A stretch of 64,000 nt of DNA, taken from assembly GCF_035582795.1 (NCBI RefSeq), contig NC_134369.1, positions 63,054,001 through 63,118,000 of the forward strand, read 5' to 3'. Positions 24,409 to 35,375 of the stretch are shown here, one piece after another (the stretch's first letter is position 1; each line of letters starts with the position of its first letter). Under the pieces are notes generated by a model. The model did no database searches and had not been told where the DNA came from. It saw nothing but the letters and a program-made list of their open reading frames with translations. The position numbers and the translations under genes were made by a program. This DNA comes from Mycteria americana (taxonomy: Eukaryota; Chordata; Aves; Ciconiiformes; Ciconiidae).

Positions 24409-24438
24409 GGGGGGTGGGGTGGGGGGGTGGGGTATAAA
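24409..24438 (+). promoter_or_regulatory. Outward-facing G-run and TATA box (right arm)
   Basis: Positions 24409-24432 hold G6-T-G4-T-G7-T-G4, a textbook G-quadruplex motif that also resembles stacked KLF/CACCC boxes. It is followed at once by TATAAA (24433-24438). Transcription would start near 24463-24470. About 95 and 130 bp further lie splice donors cag|gtaggc (24558) and ag|gtaaga (24593). Function is inferred. Confidence 0.5.
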
Positions 24439-24464
24439 GGGCAACCCCAAAAATCATCAAGGTG

Positions 24465-25191
24465 GGATCAGCAGAAGAGGACCAGCGTTGTAGACCTCAG
24501 TGGCCGAAAACCGATTCCTGTGGAGGGCAGCATCTTCCCCAAAACATGTCAATGCAGGTAGGCTTGCTCATGCAGCTTGGGCAACGGGACAGGTAAGAAA
24601 AATCAACGAAGAAAGGTATTTCTGACTTGTTGTCCAAAAGCTATGCTATGTTTCACAGATGTGTTTTCTCTTCACCTGATAGTCTATATATCCTTTCAGA
24701 CTTTTTTCTTGCACCACAGGTACTCAGGAATGGAGAACCCTCTTAACCTCATCAGTACATAGTGCTCTGTCCCTGGCCTTCACCTCCTGCCAACAAGCTG
24801 GTGTATTGGTACGGCACGCTCCACATCCTCAGTGGGGCTGATCGCATGCACGTGCTTTATGAAGTCATCCTGGCATCTGCTCCCTTTTCCTACTTGTATG
24901 TCAGGATGGTTTTATTATTAATTTTCTTTCATTTTATAAAGTCCTTAAAAATGTCAGTAGTTTATCTTGCCTGCAGCCTCTGTGAGGCCTGGGAGTCATG
25001 CTGCACTTTGGTGCTCACGTATGCTGTCTACCTTCTTCCAATTGTATTTTAGTTCTTGATGCCAAACCACTTACCTTACTTTGCCTAAAGCCCTATTCAG
25101 CCTGCGCCCTTGCCAGTGCCTACAGCCTAGTGCCAGACCGTACTCCTGAGTACCCGGTGCAGGGTCTGCTGCCAACTTACACCCCACAGGT
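24465..25191 (+). other. Putative spliced transcript leaving the right arm
   Basis: Downstream of the TATA box, a first exon could end at 24592 (acag|gtaaga). It could join an acceptor at 24718-24719 (tttttcttgcaccacag). A further acceptor-like attttag lies at about 25050 and a donor cacag|gtgaag near 25190. The joined frame from atg at 24549 is only about 29 codons, so a non-coding RNA is more likely than a protein. An open frame at 24762-25052 reads KLVYWYGTLHILSGADR. I could not identify it. Confidence 0.3.
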
Positions 25192-25655
25192 GAAGGAGAG
25201 GTTAACTGCAGGAACTTCTCCTTACCGAGTCATTTGAGTGCTGCTCTAGACTTGCCTGCATTGGCATGTTTTGTGGCATCAGTGTTTTTTCTAGAGCTAC
25301 GCTGCCAAGGCTGAGACAGGACAGTTTCTTGGCCATACGCCCACAGACCTAGGCGGTGCCTTAGCCACTACAGCCAGCTTTGAGATGTCACTTCCCTGTG
25401 CTCAAAATGGTGATCAGTGATGCACAGAGTCTAACCCTTCGGCTTTCTGGCAGAGCTAAAAAAGACAGGCAAGGATTAACAAGCCTGAAAAAACCCAGAG
25501 GTTGAGCAGCCCCTCTTGTAGAGTAGTCCACCTAGGAGTTCTGCTAGTATTTCATGTCATATCAGGATTTTTCTTGGCATTTGCACTGGTGCTTTTAGCA
25601 TTACTGTTTCTCTGAGACTTGACACCTATGGCAGGCGCGCAATTCCTGTGGATTC

Positions 25656-25676
25656 ACCACCACCACCACCACCACC
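25656..25676 (+). repeat. (ACC)7 microsatellite (right arm)
   Basis: Mirror of the (GGT)7 tract with the same unit number, although microsatellites normally diverge in length quickly. Confidence 0.95.
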
Positions 25677-26611
25677 TTTTCACCTGGAAACACCTTAATG
25701 CCGTTGTCATCTCAGTGGGCTTCTCCACTCTGACAGAAAAGTTTTGGTCCCATCCACCCCTCAAAGAAAGGGGAGTTAAACTTGCGCAGCCCAGTGTGCA
25801 AGTTTCTGCAGTCTGGTAACCACTGCAGCATTTGTATGCAACTAACAGCATCTGCTTCCCATCCTTGCGTCCCTTGTCACTGTAATCGGTGGCTCGTGGG
25901 GCTGCAGGCTGAGAGGAGCTGATGGCACAGCATGTACTCTGACCTAGGTATTCTCTGTCAGCAGATCAAACACAGCAGAACTTAAAAAAAAAAAAAACCA
26001 AAACCAAAGAAAAACAAACAAAAACTTAAGTATGTTTTTAGCTTACGGTCAACCACTGTGGATGCTGGACGTATACTATGCCTCTCAGGAAATTCTGGTT
26101 CCTATTAAAGAATTATTAACCTCTAATTATTAACCTAATTAGTTGCGACTAGATGCCTGTCTTTTAGATAGCTGAATTCAGTCAGATGATGAATCCTACC
26201 TCTGAGGCATATTATTTGGCACGTGACTGTCCAGGGGAAAAAAAATATAAAAATGACAACTTAATAATTTGGTTGAGTATTTCAAGTAGAATGTTGCTTG
26301 TTTTTTTCCAGGCCAAAGACCTAATGTCTCGATTAGGGAATTTTAATAAGACATCTCCTCGGGATTTTGTTCAACTATGAAGTGTGTTAGGACGTGTAAT
26401 AGGAAATAGGATTCAGCTAGGACCTGTCAGAAACCTGAGTTTACCTGCCTTAAGCTCCAGTAAGGGCTGAGGCCTCAAAGTGTTAAACTGGGTCACAGCA
26501 TTACATGTGAAATTATACATGGAATGAAATTGGCTACTGTGAGTATTGTTTTTTTAGTACCTTTTCTTCTGACCAACTACAGTTTCTTTAAGGAGCTGCT
26601 AGTTTGGTTTA
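25677..26611. other. Unrecognised DNA in right arm
   Basis: Mirror of 21146-22080. Nothing is recognised. Confidence 0.55.
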
Positions 26612-27907
26612 GAACTTAATTCCCCGTGGTGAACTGCAAAAGATTTCTGTTGACTCATTTGCTCAGCCTGTCCAGGTCCCTCCGAATGGTGGCACAACCG
26701 TCTGATGTACCAACCACTCCTCCCAGTTTTGTGTTGTCTGCCGGGTTGCTGAGGGTGCGCTCTGTCCCATCATCCAGCTCGTTAATGAAGATGTCGGAGC
26801 CATTATCGACCCCTGGGGTACGTAGCTAGTGACTCGACTCCAGCTGCATATCGTGCTGCTGATTACGACCCTTTGACCTTGGCAGTTCAGCCAGTTTTCA
26901 GCGCACCTCACTGTCCACTTACCTAGCCCATACATCATCACTTTGTCTACGAGGATGTTACGGGGGACCGTGTCCAAAGCCATAGTAAAGTCGAGACAAA
27001 CAACATCCACTGCTCTCCCCTCACCACTGAGCCAGTCATCTAGTCAGAGAAGGCTATCAGGTTGATCAAGCATGACGAATCGGTGGTGACTGCTCCTAAT
27101 GGCCATTTTGACCTTCGTATGTCCGGAAATGGCTTCCAGGGACTTTTCCTGGGACTTCCACCACTTTTCCAGGGACTGAGGTGAGGCTGGCCAGCCTCTA
27201 GTTCCCCATCTCCTCCTCCTCCTCGCCTTTCTTGAAGGCAGAAGTGACATTTGCTCTCTTCCACTCCTCGGGAACCTTTCCCTGATGTCATGACCTTTTG
27301 AAGATTATCAAGTGCCCTCAAACAGCATCGGCCGGCTCCCTCGGCACTCGTGGGTGCAGCCCATCAGGTCCCAGGGACTTGTCAGTGTCTGGTTTATTTA
27401 AATGTTCCCTAAGCTGCTCCTTCTCCAGTGAGAGTAAGTCTTCCTCAGCCCTCACCTTCCCATGGGTCTCAGGTGCCTGGATTCCTGAAGGCAAATATTA
27501 CCAGTAAAGACTGAGGCAAAGGTGGCACTGTCAGCTTTTTCCACGTCCTTTGTCACCAGGTGCCCTGCCATCCCGCAGTGGGCCCACGCTTTCCCTAGTC
27601 ATCCTTTGGCTGCTCATTTACCTCTAGAAGGATTTATTGTTGCCCTTCACGTGCCTCTCTAAATTCAAGTCCAGGTGGGCCTTGGCTTTCATAACATCCC
27701 CGCACTCTCTGACAGTATGTCGATATTCCCCCTGGGTCACCCGTCCCTTCTTCCACCTCTTGTACGCTTCCTTTTTAGGCTTGACTTTTGTCTGGAGTTC
27801 CTTGTTCATCCACGTGGGCCACCTTCTACCTTTGCTTGGTTTCCTGCTCTTTGGAATGGATCATTCTTGGGCTCAGAGGAGGTGATCCTTGAAAACGGAT
27901 CCAATAA
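26612..27907 (-). pseudogene. Degraded CR1 LINE ORF2 fragment (right arm)
   Basis: Mirror copy of the left-arm fragment with identical frame breaks. The same motifs (NKEL, LDFTMALDTVP, VPQGS) read on the - strand. Confidence 0.88.
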
Positions 27908-30176
27908 CGTATGGAGATTTTTTAAGAGACTCATTATTTTTGATGGACGATGTAGCTAGACAATCGCCTCGACTATTGTCAACCGACGTAAATAAAGGTT
28001 CGCTAGAGCTTCCAGGATGACTGCAGGCAGACTATTTGCTGGAATTGCTTGTATGACAGTTCTTAGCTGTCACGTACTTACATCTCACTGTTGGCTGCAC
28101 ACAAGGGTGTTTTTCTTTCCCAAGGTTACACAAATTCTCCACAAACGTCAGTTTTAGAGAAGAGGCTCACCTTCGGTTAGCAAGCTGCAGCATTTCTCTA
28201 GTTTCTGCAAGGCAATTCTTTTCCCTTGGACCATCATCTGTGTGACTGTTTGAGCAGCCCTTTGTCTGAGCAAGTTCTCATTCTGGGCATGTCAGGGTTC
28301 TGCAGAAGAGCGGTGGTTAGTGCAAATAAACCTGAGACCCCTGACCACGGGTTAAGCAATACAGAGCCTGTTGTGACTGCACGCATTGTGCTCCATGAAG
28401 TCACCCTAGTCACTCCATCCCTTCATTGTCCAAATTCCATCTCCTGCCTTCCTTTTCCTGTTAACTGTCAACTCTCTCTGTCTGCACTGTAAACAAAAGC
28501 TCATGTAAAATCCATGAGCAAGCTTTGTAAACGGGTAGCTCGGATGCCTACAAGAGCACAACTGCGCCAGAAAAGACCAGCGTTTCTGAAGTAAATATAC
28601 GCACTCACCTGTGCCTCTTAAAATCACGTACAGTTAAAAAAGGGCAGTCCTGTTTTCTTTGGACATAAGTCGCTTTGACATCCATACTCATCTTAATTCC
28701 TACACTCGCACTCTCTGCAGAATGCCCTTTTGCCAGTGTCCGTAGTCTCAGCAGGAGATCTGTAGGGTTCATTCCAACCACCCACATCCTTACTGACACG
28801 CTTTTTAGGCAAGGAAATGTGAAACTTCTAACCTTGCTTTGTGATCAGTGCTGAATGCCCACTAGGAAGGCCAAACTCCTTTGAAATGGCTCGATTTCAC
28901 AAGCACAGGTAGATTAAAGGCTAGTATATCTCCTGTCCTCGATTCCCTATGGCAAACCCAAGTGACTACAATGTCCAGGTTTGTATTCTTTTCTCTTTCG
29001 CTGTGTAAAAGCGTTCATCGTAACAATAAGATTCTACTGAAACAAGTGTAGAGCAAGTGCGCTCTCAGGCGCTCTAAGGACTCAATTTAGGAACCAGAGA
29101 TAACACTGCCTAATCTTTTGACAACCTCTGTGTACCTGGAGTAACAGCTGGCATAGTTAATGCTTTTAGGTCGAGTGCACTTTGCAGAGAAGTGAAAATG
29201 GAAGTCTGGGCGCTCCAGGCACCATCTGACTAGCAAGAGTGTCTCTATCCTGAGATCCACAGCAGATTCTCTTCTGTTCCCCAGCTCCCCTACCAACCTC
29301 TACCAAAACGTTTTATGGGTGGCCCTTTAAAGGTACAGAAACCCCTGAGCAAAACCTTGAAGCTTAGCGATGTGGCCAACCTCTGGCCAATCCTTACCTT
29401 CCCCTGCCGTTCACCTTTTTCAACCACCAGCTCAGGAGGGAAGTTACACGTTCTTGCTGCTTTCGTCATTTTTCATCGTTTTTCCCCGTCTTCAACGCTC
29501 TTCTGTGTTCAAAAATTAACTTCTGCCTTCATCTGCCCGCTGCACAATCAAAACCACTCCCCCTCCCAAAGTCCCCTGCCAGGTATAGGTGATCCCCTCC
29601 CATCTCGATACGCACGCAGAAGCTATCTTGCTTCCGGTAAAAGTAGTCTACCAGCAGTATGCAGAGGAAAAGAGAAAACGTGTATTCTTCCGGCTCGCTT
29701 CTGGTGTCAATGACCCTCTTCAGTGTCACAGACGACTACACTATGAATTCTTTCCAGCAGGCCTAAGATCATTCAGCATTCACAAAGAGTCCATCTCCTT
29801 CATAAACAGGAGTTAAATAAAGCAAATTTTAAGACTAGAACAGGTTATGATGATGCTCTAGGGTGAACTGTATACCACAAATCGGAGAACGTCCTGACAG
29901 TCAGTCTTAAACACACATCGCAGATGTGGGATCAGCGTTGCCTTGTTCGTTATGGACAGGCCCACACAAATTTACATGAAATAAATTCAGAAGCACATCC
30001 CGAGATCTTTTGGTCCTCTAAGCCATCCCAGTCCTTGACTGGCATTTAACTACTGGAGGCATTAGCGCTTGTCGGTTTTAAAATCCTATTTCCCTCACTA
30101 TAGGCACTCACTTCTCGGGTAATGGGTCAGAGGTGGCTTCAGCCTTGTCTATATATGCTTTTGGAAAAGCCTCTTT
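27908..30176. other. Unrecognised DNA in right arm
   Basis: Mirror copy of 17581-19849. Nothing further is visible. Confidence 0.6.
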
Positions 30177-30418
30177 ATCACAGCATCGCAGAAAGGTTGA
30201 GGTCGGAAGGACCTCTGGAGGCCATCTGGTCCAACCCCCTTGCTGGCCAGGACCACGTCCAGACGGCTTTTGAGTTACCTCCAGGGACAGAGACTCCACA
30301 ACCCCTCTGGGCAACCTGGGCCAGTGCTCGGTCACCCTCACAGTGAACAAGGGTTTCCTGATGTTCAGACGGCACCTCCTGTGTTCCAGTTTGTGCCTGT
30401 TGCCCCTTGCCCATAAGT
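30177..30418 (-). repeat. CR1 LINE 3' end (right arm)
   Basis: Mirror copy of the CR1 tail on the - strand. It contains both substitutions that distinguish the arms (30152 lies just outside it, 30264 inside). Confidence 0.9.
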
Positions 30419-31542
30419 CCAGGTGCTGCTGTTTAACTGTGTATGTTGACACATCCACTGCAAAACATTCTACCCTCTTAGGTAATATTCTCTTGCCTGT
30501 AGCATCATGTGAGGGAAATACTCATGTGGCAGGTCTCTGAGCTTCCCCATTATGTTTCTTTTTCTATTGTCAACGTCTCTTGTTTAAAGTGCAATTCCTG
30601 TGTATTCTCTAGACAGTTTCTCTGGAACTGGTACATAGTCTTCCATCCTCTACCCATCTGGTTTTGCAATGAGTCATTCCTATATACAATTTTGCAATTT
30701 ACTTGAGATCACTTCTCTGATCTAGTGAGGTCATTCAGAATTCTATATTCTAACATATGAAGTGATTATCAGGTGTATGCTGTTAATAGCATACAGTTTT
30801 GACTTTTTAAAATAAAATATATTTTTATATGGAAAAGACAACTGTAAATTAACAATGCTGAATGTTTTTAAAAAAAAGGGAAAAAACTTTATCTTTTTTT
30901 TGCCAGAAATGTTTTCAAAAGCTGGTTATTCTGTAAAACAAAGTTTTGAAATTCTGACCAACTCCAGTAATCCTACTCAAATTGAATTTCAGTTCTGTTA
31001 AAATGAAGACATGCTGTCTTCTTCCCTTCTAAGTCAGAGCTTTACATTTTTCGAATTGGGTCTCTCTGATCAAAGATTGATCAGAGATGTGAAAGAAAGT
31101 ATTACATGACATGTACAACTTACTAGTGACAATTTTATGGTTCCTTTTGATTGAGATCCGATCGGTTACCAGACAGGCAAAAGCATATTCACCAGGAAGT
31201 CATTAATTTCCTTCTGGAAGGAGTCCCGCAGAACCTAAAATGATCTTTCTGTAGAGTTTAAAACTAATGATACTTTTCACGTGATTGTCATGACTTCTTT
31301 TATGCTGAGTAGCACTGCAAAGGGAAAAAATACAACAATTAAAAATGCTTTGAGATCTGTATTAGAAATAAACGAAAGAAGTGGAACGTGTTTCTTTGTG
31401 ACTATGATATGTAGTAAGAATTAGCTGCACACTTTTTATTCTTTTGAAAAAATGGTTTCCTGCAGCAGAACCAAAATGTTTGTTTATTTAGAACATTTTG
31501 CAGTAGATGTGTCAACACACACAGTTAAACAACAGCAGCTGG
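30419..31542. mobile_element. Possible small DNA transposon (right-arm copy)
   Basis: Mirror copy of the 54-bp inverted-repeat pair, with ends at 30419-30472 and 31489-31542. All comments on the left-arm copy apply. Confidence 0.5.
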
Positions 31543-31790
31543 AGTTACTATATAGTTCATTTCTGCCTTCAGACATCATTGCTGTTTCTGTTCAGTAGCC
31601 TACAGTTTATCCACAACTTGGGCTGAAAACTGCTAGCTGGGCAGTCTCTTTTCTGCACTGACACAAGTGAGTGAATGTTGAAAAATGACAGGTTTTGTGT
31701 CTTGAAAAATGTCTATATTAGGGTGAGGGGAAACAGCTTTATTCTATTATACTGTATTAGGGAGGAGGAAAAGAAGTATTTCTGCCTTCC

Positions 31791-31815
31791 AAAAAAAAAA
31801 AAAAAAAAAAAAAAA
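31791..31815 (+). repeat. A25 homopolymer (right arm)
   Basis: A run of 25 A, the mirror of the T26 tract in the left arm. The one-base difference is one of the few arm differences. Confidence 0.9.
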
Positions 31816-31944
31816 GAGTAGCTGGGGATTACCTTTTAATTTTTTCTTCTTTCTTTTTTTCCTTTTTCCCCAGTCAGGTTCCTCCCAGGATTTGGGATTG
31901 AGGCCATAGTTCTGTGGGCATCTTGCTCAGCACAGGAGTTGATT

Positions 31945-32873
31945 TAAGACCATCCCATCCTCAGCCTTTTGCTTCCATCTCTATTCTTGCCACTTTTGAT
32001 TGTCCAGTATAACAATTAGTGGGCCTTTCCACTAAGCTGGATCAGAAAACTAGCCCAGGTTGAAAACACTCTGCACTTCAACATTTTTTCCCCAGGATTG
32101 TTTTTTAACCCTCACTGATTTTGATTACCATCCAGTGTTCAGCCATCTGGACAGCTGTACATGAAGTGATGTGGGATGTGAATGAAGAGACTGGGGTAAA
32201 GTGGGAGGTCCAAAACCTGCTTAATCGAGCACTGCTCCCAAGGGAACCGTGACTTAAGGGACAAAATGTGAATAACTAGGGAGAGAGAGCTGAGGGGAAA
32301 TTTCAGCTGTAAAATGAAGAAAAAGAGGGAGAGAGGGAGAACCAACAGTGACTAAGACTACCAGGTACTTGTTTCACCTAAACCAATCCAGATAAATGAC
32401 TAATCTTTTTCATGAGAGAGATGCTGTTGACCCCTTTTGTAAGACCCTTTTTCTGAATTATTAGGAATTCTGCGGATTCCTATCCAGTGAAAAAGGCAAT
32501 TATCTTATGCTAGCACTACTCTTGCTTCCTGTCACTTGAGCACAAGCTAAATTTCAGATATCCTGATAATACTCTTAATTATGGTCTTGTAAATTGTTCA
32601 TGCTAAAGCCCATTGAGAGCTCTATGAGAGATTTGACTTGGAATGCATTGGTGGAATGTACACATTTAAATAGATAAAACATCTGGGAAGTACATGTTTC
32701 ATGTGAACTGGTTTCTAAAGAGCTCTGCATACTGAAATTAATTGCAAATATAGTGTCATAAAGCCATCTATTTGCAATTGTGTTAATCTTCACTGATTTA
32801 TCACTTCAAAAATTCAGTTTCAGTATGATCGTAAACTGGGAACTGAGCCCCCAGCTTACAATTACAGACGCAT
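31945..32873. other. Intergenic DNA right of the palindrome
   Basis: Unique-looking sequence. It does not continue the CR1 that is cut at the left edge of the palindrome. No gene is seen. Confidence 0.6.
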
Positions 32874-33466
32874 TGTCCTGGTTTTGTCTGGGATAGAGTT
32901 AATCTTCTTCCTAGTAGCTGGTATAGTGCTGTGTTTTGGATTTTAGTATGAGAATAATATTGATAACACGCTGATGTTTTTGGCTGTTGCTAAGTGGTGT
33001 TTACACTGGTCAAGGACTTTTCAGCTTCCCGTGCTCTGCCAGGCACACAAGAAGCTGGGAGGGGGCACAGCCAGGATAGTTGATCCAAACTGACCAAAGT
33101 TTGGATTCCATACCATATGATGTCATGCTCAGTATATAAACTGGGGGGAGTTGGCTGGGGGTAGCGGTCGCTGCTTGGGGACTGGCTAGGTGTCGGTCAG
33201 TGGGTGGTGAGCAGTTGTATCACTGTTTTTTTTTTCCCTTGGGTTTTGTTCCTCACTTGCTCTCTTGTTGTTTTCCTTCTCATTACATTTTATTATTATT
33301 ATTATTTTTATTTTTGTTCCAATTATTAAACTGTTGTTATGTCATCCCACAAGTTTTCTTACTTTTGCTCTTCCGATTCTCTCCCCTATCCCACCGGGGG
33401 GGGGTGGGGGGGAGTGAGCGAGTGGCTGTGTGGTACTTAATTGCCTACTGGAGCTAAACCACAACA
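32874..33466 (+). mobile_element. Solo LTR, ERVL-type avian endogenous retrovirus
   Basis: The 593-bp unit begins tgtcctggttttgtctggga and ends ctaaaccacaaca (TG...CA). It has a TATA box (tatataaa, 33133-33140), a (TTA)n stretch near 33290, ATTAAA near 33325, and the GC-poor 3' tail ending in a G-run. I recall this LTR as abundant in Neoaves. No internal gag/pol sequence or second LTR is present, so it is a solo LTR. The 5-bp flanks (cgcat and gctgt) do not match, so no target duplication remains visible. Confidence 0.85.
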
Positions 33467-33539
33467 GCTGTGCATTGCATTATGCTGGGGGGTTTTTTTT
33501 GCCTTGGTAAAACAATCATCTCAAATTGCTTTCTGTTTC

Positions 33540-35375
33540 TTACGAGCAGCAACAGTGATGAGAGCCCAGGTGACATTTTCCTTGTTCCTCCTGGGTAAAG
33601 AGAAAGACTTGGGCTCCTACAACTAGAAAGCTATCTTTGGGGAACAAGGACTACCAGAGATGGGTTCTATGTGACAGCGAGGCAGCAACACCTTTGTCAA
33701 CAGGCTTGCAAAATTACTGAGGGAGACTTAAAGTTAGGTCCATCAGTGCATGGAAGCATACACCGAACAGAGCAACAGGGGAGGTTCTCTCCCACCCAAG
33801 GAAGTTGGACAACCTGCCTCAAGTGCCTGTATGCAGCTTGGGAAACCAACAGGACAAACTAGATGTCTGTGTGCAGTTGAAGAGTTGTGATGATATGGGA
33901 ATTAGAGACATGATGGGAGAGTTCATGTGAAGGAAGTATTGCAATGCATCGAGACAGGCTCTTTCACAAAGACAATGAAGATGAAGGCCGGGGCTGTTTT
34001 GCACTCTATGTAAAGGGATGCACAGAGTGCTATGGATTAAGGTTTACAGGCTTTTTGAGAGCTTTCTAGTCAGGATCACAGTGAGGGCTGCAATGGCAAT
34101 GTCATGATCAGTGCTACTCTAGGCCACCTTATCGAGGATAGGAGGCGGGTGAAGCCCCCTTCAACTAGGGAGAAGTCGTCTCTTGATCGCAGGTCCTGGT
34201 TCTCATGGGGAACTCTACAACCCCAGCATCTGAGAGGGCAATGTGGAGGAGGGACAAGCAATCCAAAAGATTTTATGGACATCGAGGACAATTTTTTTGA
34301 CAAAGGTGCTGGACAGGCTGAATACAGGAGGTGCTCTCCTGGATCTGCTACTCACAAACAAGAGGGAGCTGGTCAGGGAATGACACAGTCAATGGCAGCC
34401 TTCGCTGCGGTGTCTGAGATAGCAGCGCTTAGGATCCTCAAGGAAAAGGTGCAGCTGGTATTACTGGGGAAGCAGAGACTGCCGTGATGGGGATTTTTCT
34501 GAGACAGCAGGTGAGTCTCAGACAAACAAGCATTGATTTATGCTGCAGCTACAAAGTAATCCATCTGTTACAAACTAAAAATTAAGCATTAATCAAACAT
34601 TAGTCAAGCCTTATTAGGTATATGATACCATGAGTCTGATGCTGAGTTGTTGGCTACGATCTCTGCTATCTTTAGTTCTTGGTCTTCTTGCAACTAAGGA
34701 AAGCAAACAGGTATTACAAAATATTTCCTACTTTCAATCAAGCAGTTCTGTGGTATATCTGGGTGCAAGGATGTGTTTCACAAACAGGCCTTCATATTAC
34801 AGAAGTGAGGAAGAGACGGAGTAGACTAAAGGCTCTGACTTCAGGGGAGCAGACTTTGGCTTCTTCAGCGATCTAGTAGGCAAGATATCTTGGGAGGCTG
34901 TCCTAAAGTGCAAAGGAGCCCAGGAGAGCTGGCTGATCTTTAGGGACAAACTCAAAGCAGAATAATGGTCCAACCTGAAATGCAAGGCGGGACCTCAACA
35001 GGCTGGAGGAATGGGCTGACAGGAACCTCATAAGATTCAGCAAAGCCAAATGCACAATCCTGCACCTGAGACAGAATAACTGCATAAGTCGGTACAGGCT
35101 GGAGACTGAAAAATTAAGTAGCAGCTGTGCAAAAAGGGCTTGGGGGTCCTATGGACAAGTCAAATATGAGTCAGCAAAGGGCCCTTGCAGCAATGAAAGC
35201 TAACAAAAAGCTAACAGGCTGGGCTGCATTAGCAAGACAATTACAGCCAGCAGATTAAGGGGAATGATTACTCCCCTCTACTTGGCACTTGTGAGGCCAT
35301 ATCTGGAATCCTGTACCAAGTTTTGGGCCACCCAGTATAAGAGAGAGATTGACAACTTGGAGGGAGTGAAATAAA
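33540..35375 (+). pseudogene. Degraded CR1 LINE (endonuclease to 3' region)
   Basis: Weak but continuous CR1 signals on the + strand support this call. Endonuclease-region motifs occur near 33835-34230 (ETNRTN, then a stretch like GCFALYVK, and ggttctcatggggaactc). A later match near 34330 resembles LLDLLLTNK. From 34980 it resembles the late RT/3' region (caggctggaggaatgggctg, then cttgtgaggccatatctgga). Many stops and deletions make it old and inactive. Confidence 0.75.

Larger units (their letters stand above)
15811..31944. repeat. Giant near-perfect palindrome (arms about 7.9 kb, 312-bp spacer)
   Basis: The left arm 15811-23722 is the reverse complement of 24035-31944. For most of the length, paired positions sum to 47757 without slippage. 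Only two 1-nt length changes occur, near the outer ends: an A7/T6 run, and a T26 (15941-15966) versus A25 (31791-31815) run. Comparing translated frames in both arms showed two substitutions, at 17493/30264 and 17605/30152. Arm identity is therefore above 99.9 percent where compared. No target-site duplication is seen at the outer edges, and the two flanks differ from each other. A recent inverted duplication, gene conversion or an assembly fold-back could all explain it. Confidence 0.97.
24035..31944 (-). repeat. Right palindrome arm
   Basis: The arm is 7910 bp, the reverse complement of the left arm, and carries the same features in mirror order. It ends at gagttgatt (31936-31944), after which the sequence is unrelated to the left flank. 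Confidence 0.96.

Noticed and set aside
25619..25819. Short frame with a seven-histidine run
   Set aside because: The run is just the translated (ACC)7 microsatellite. No other protein-like feature is seen.
15811..31944. The palindrome as one giant DNA transposon with very long inverted ends
   Set aside because: No target-site duplication at the edges, no transposase frame, and the arms are made of decayed CR1 pieces and unrelated DNA.
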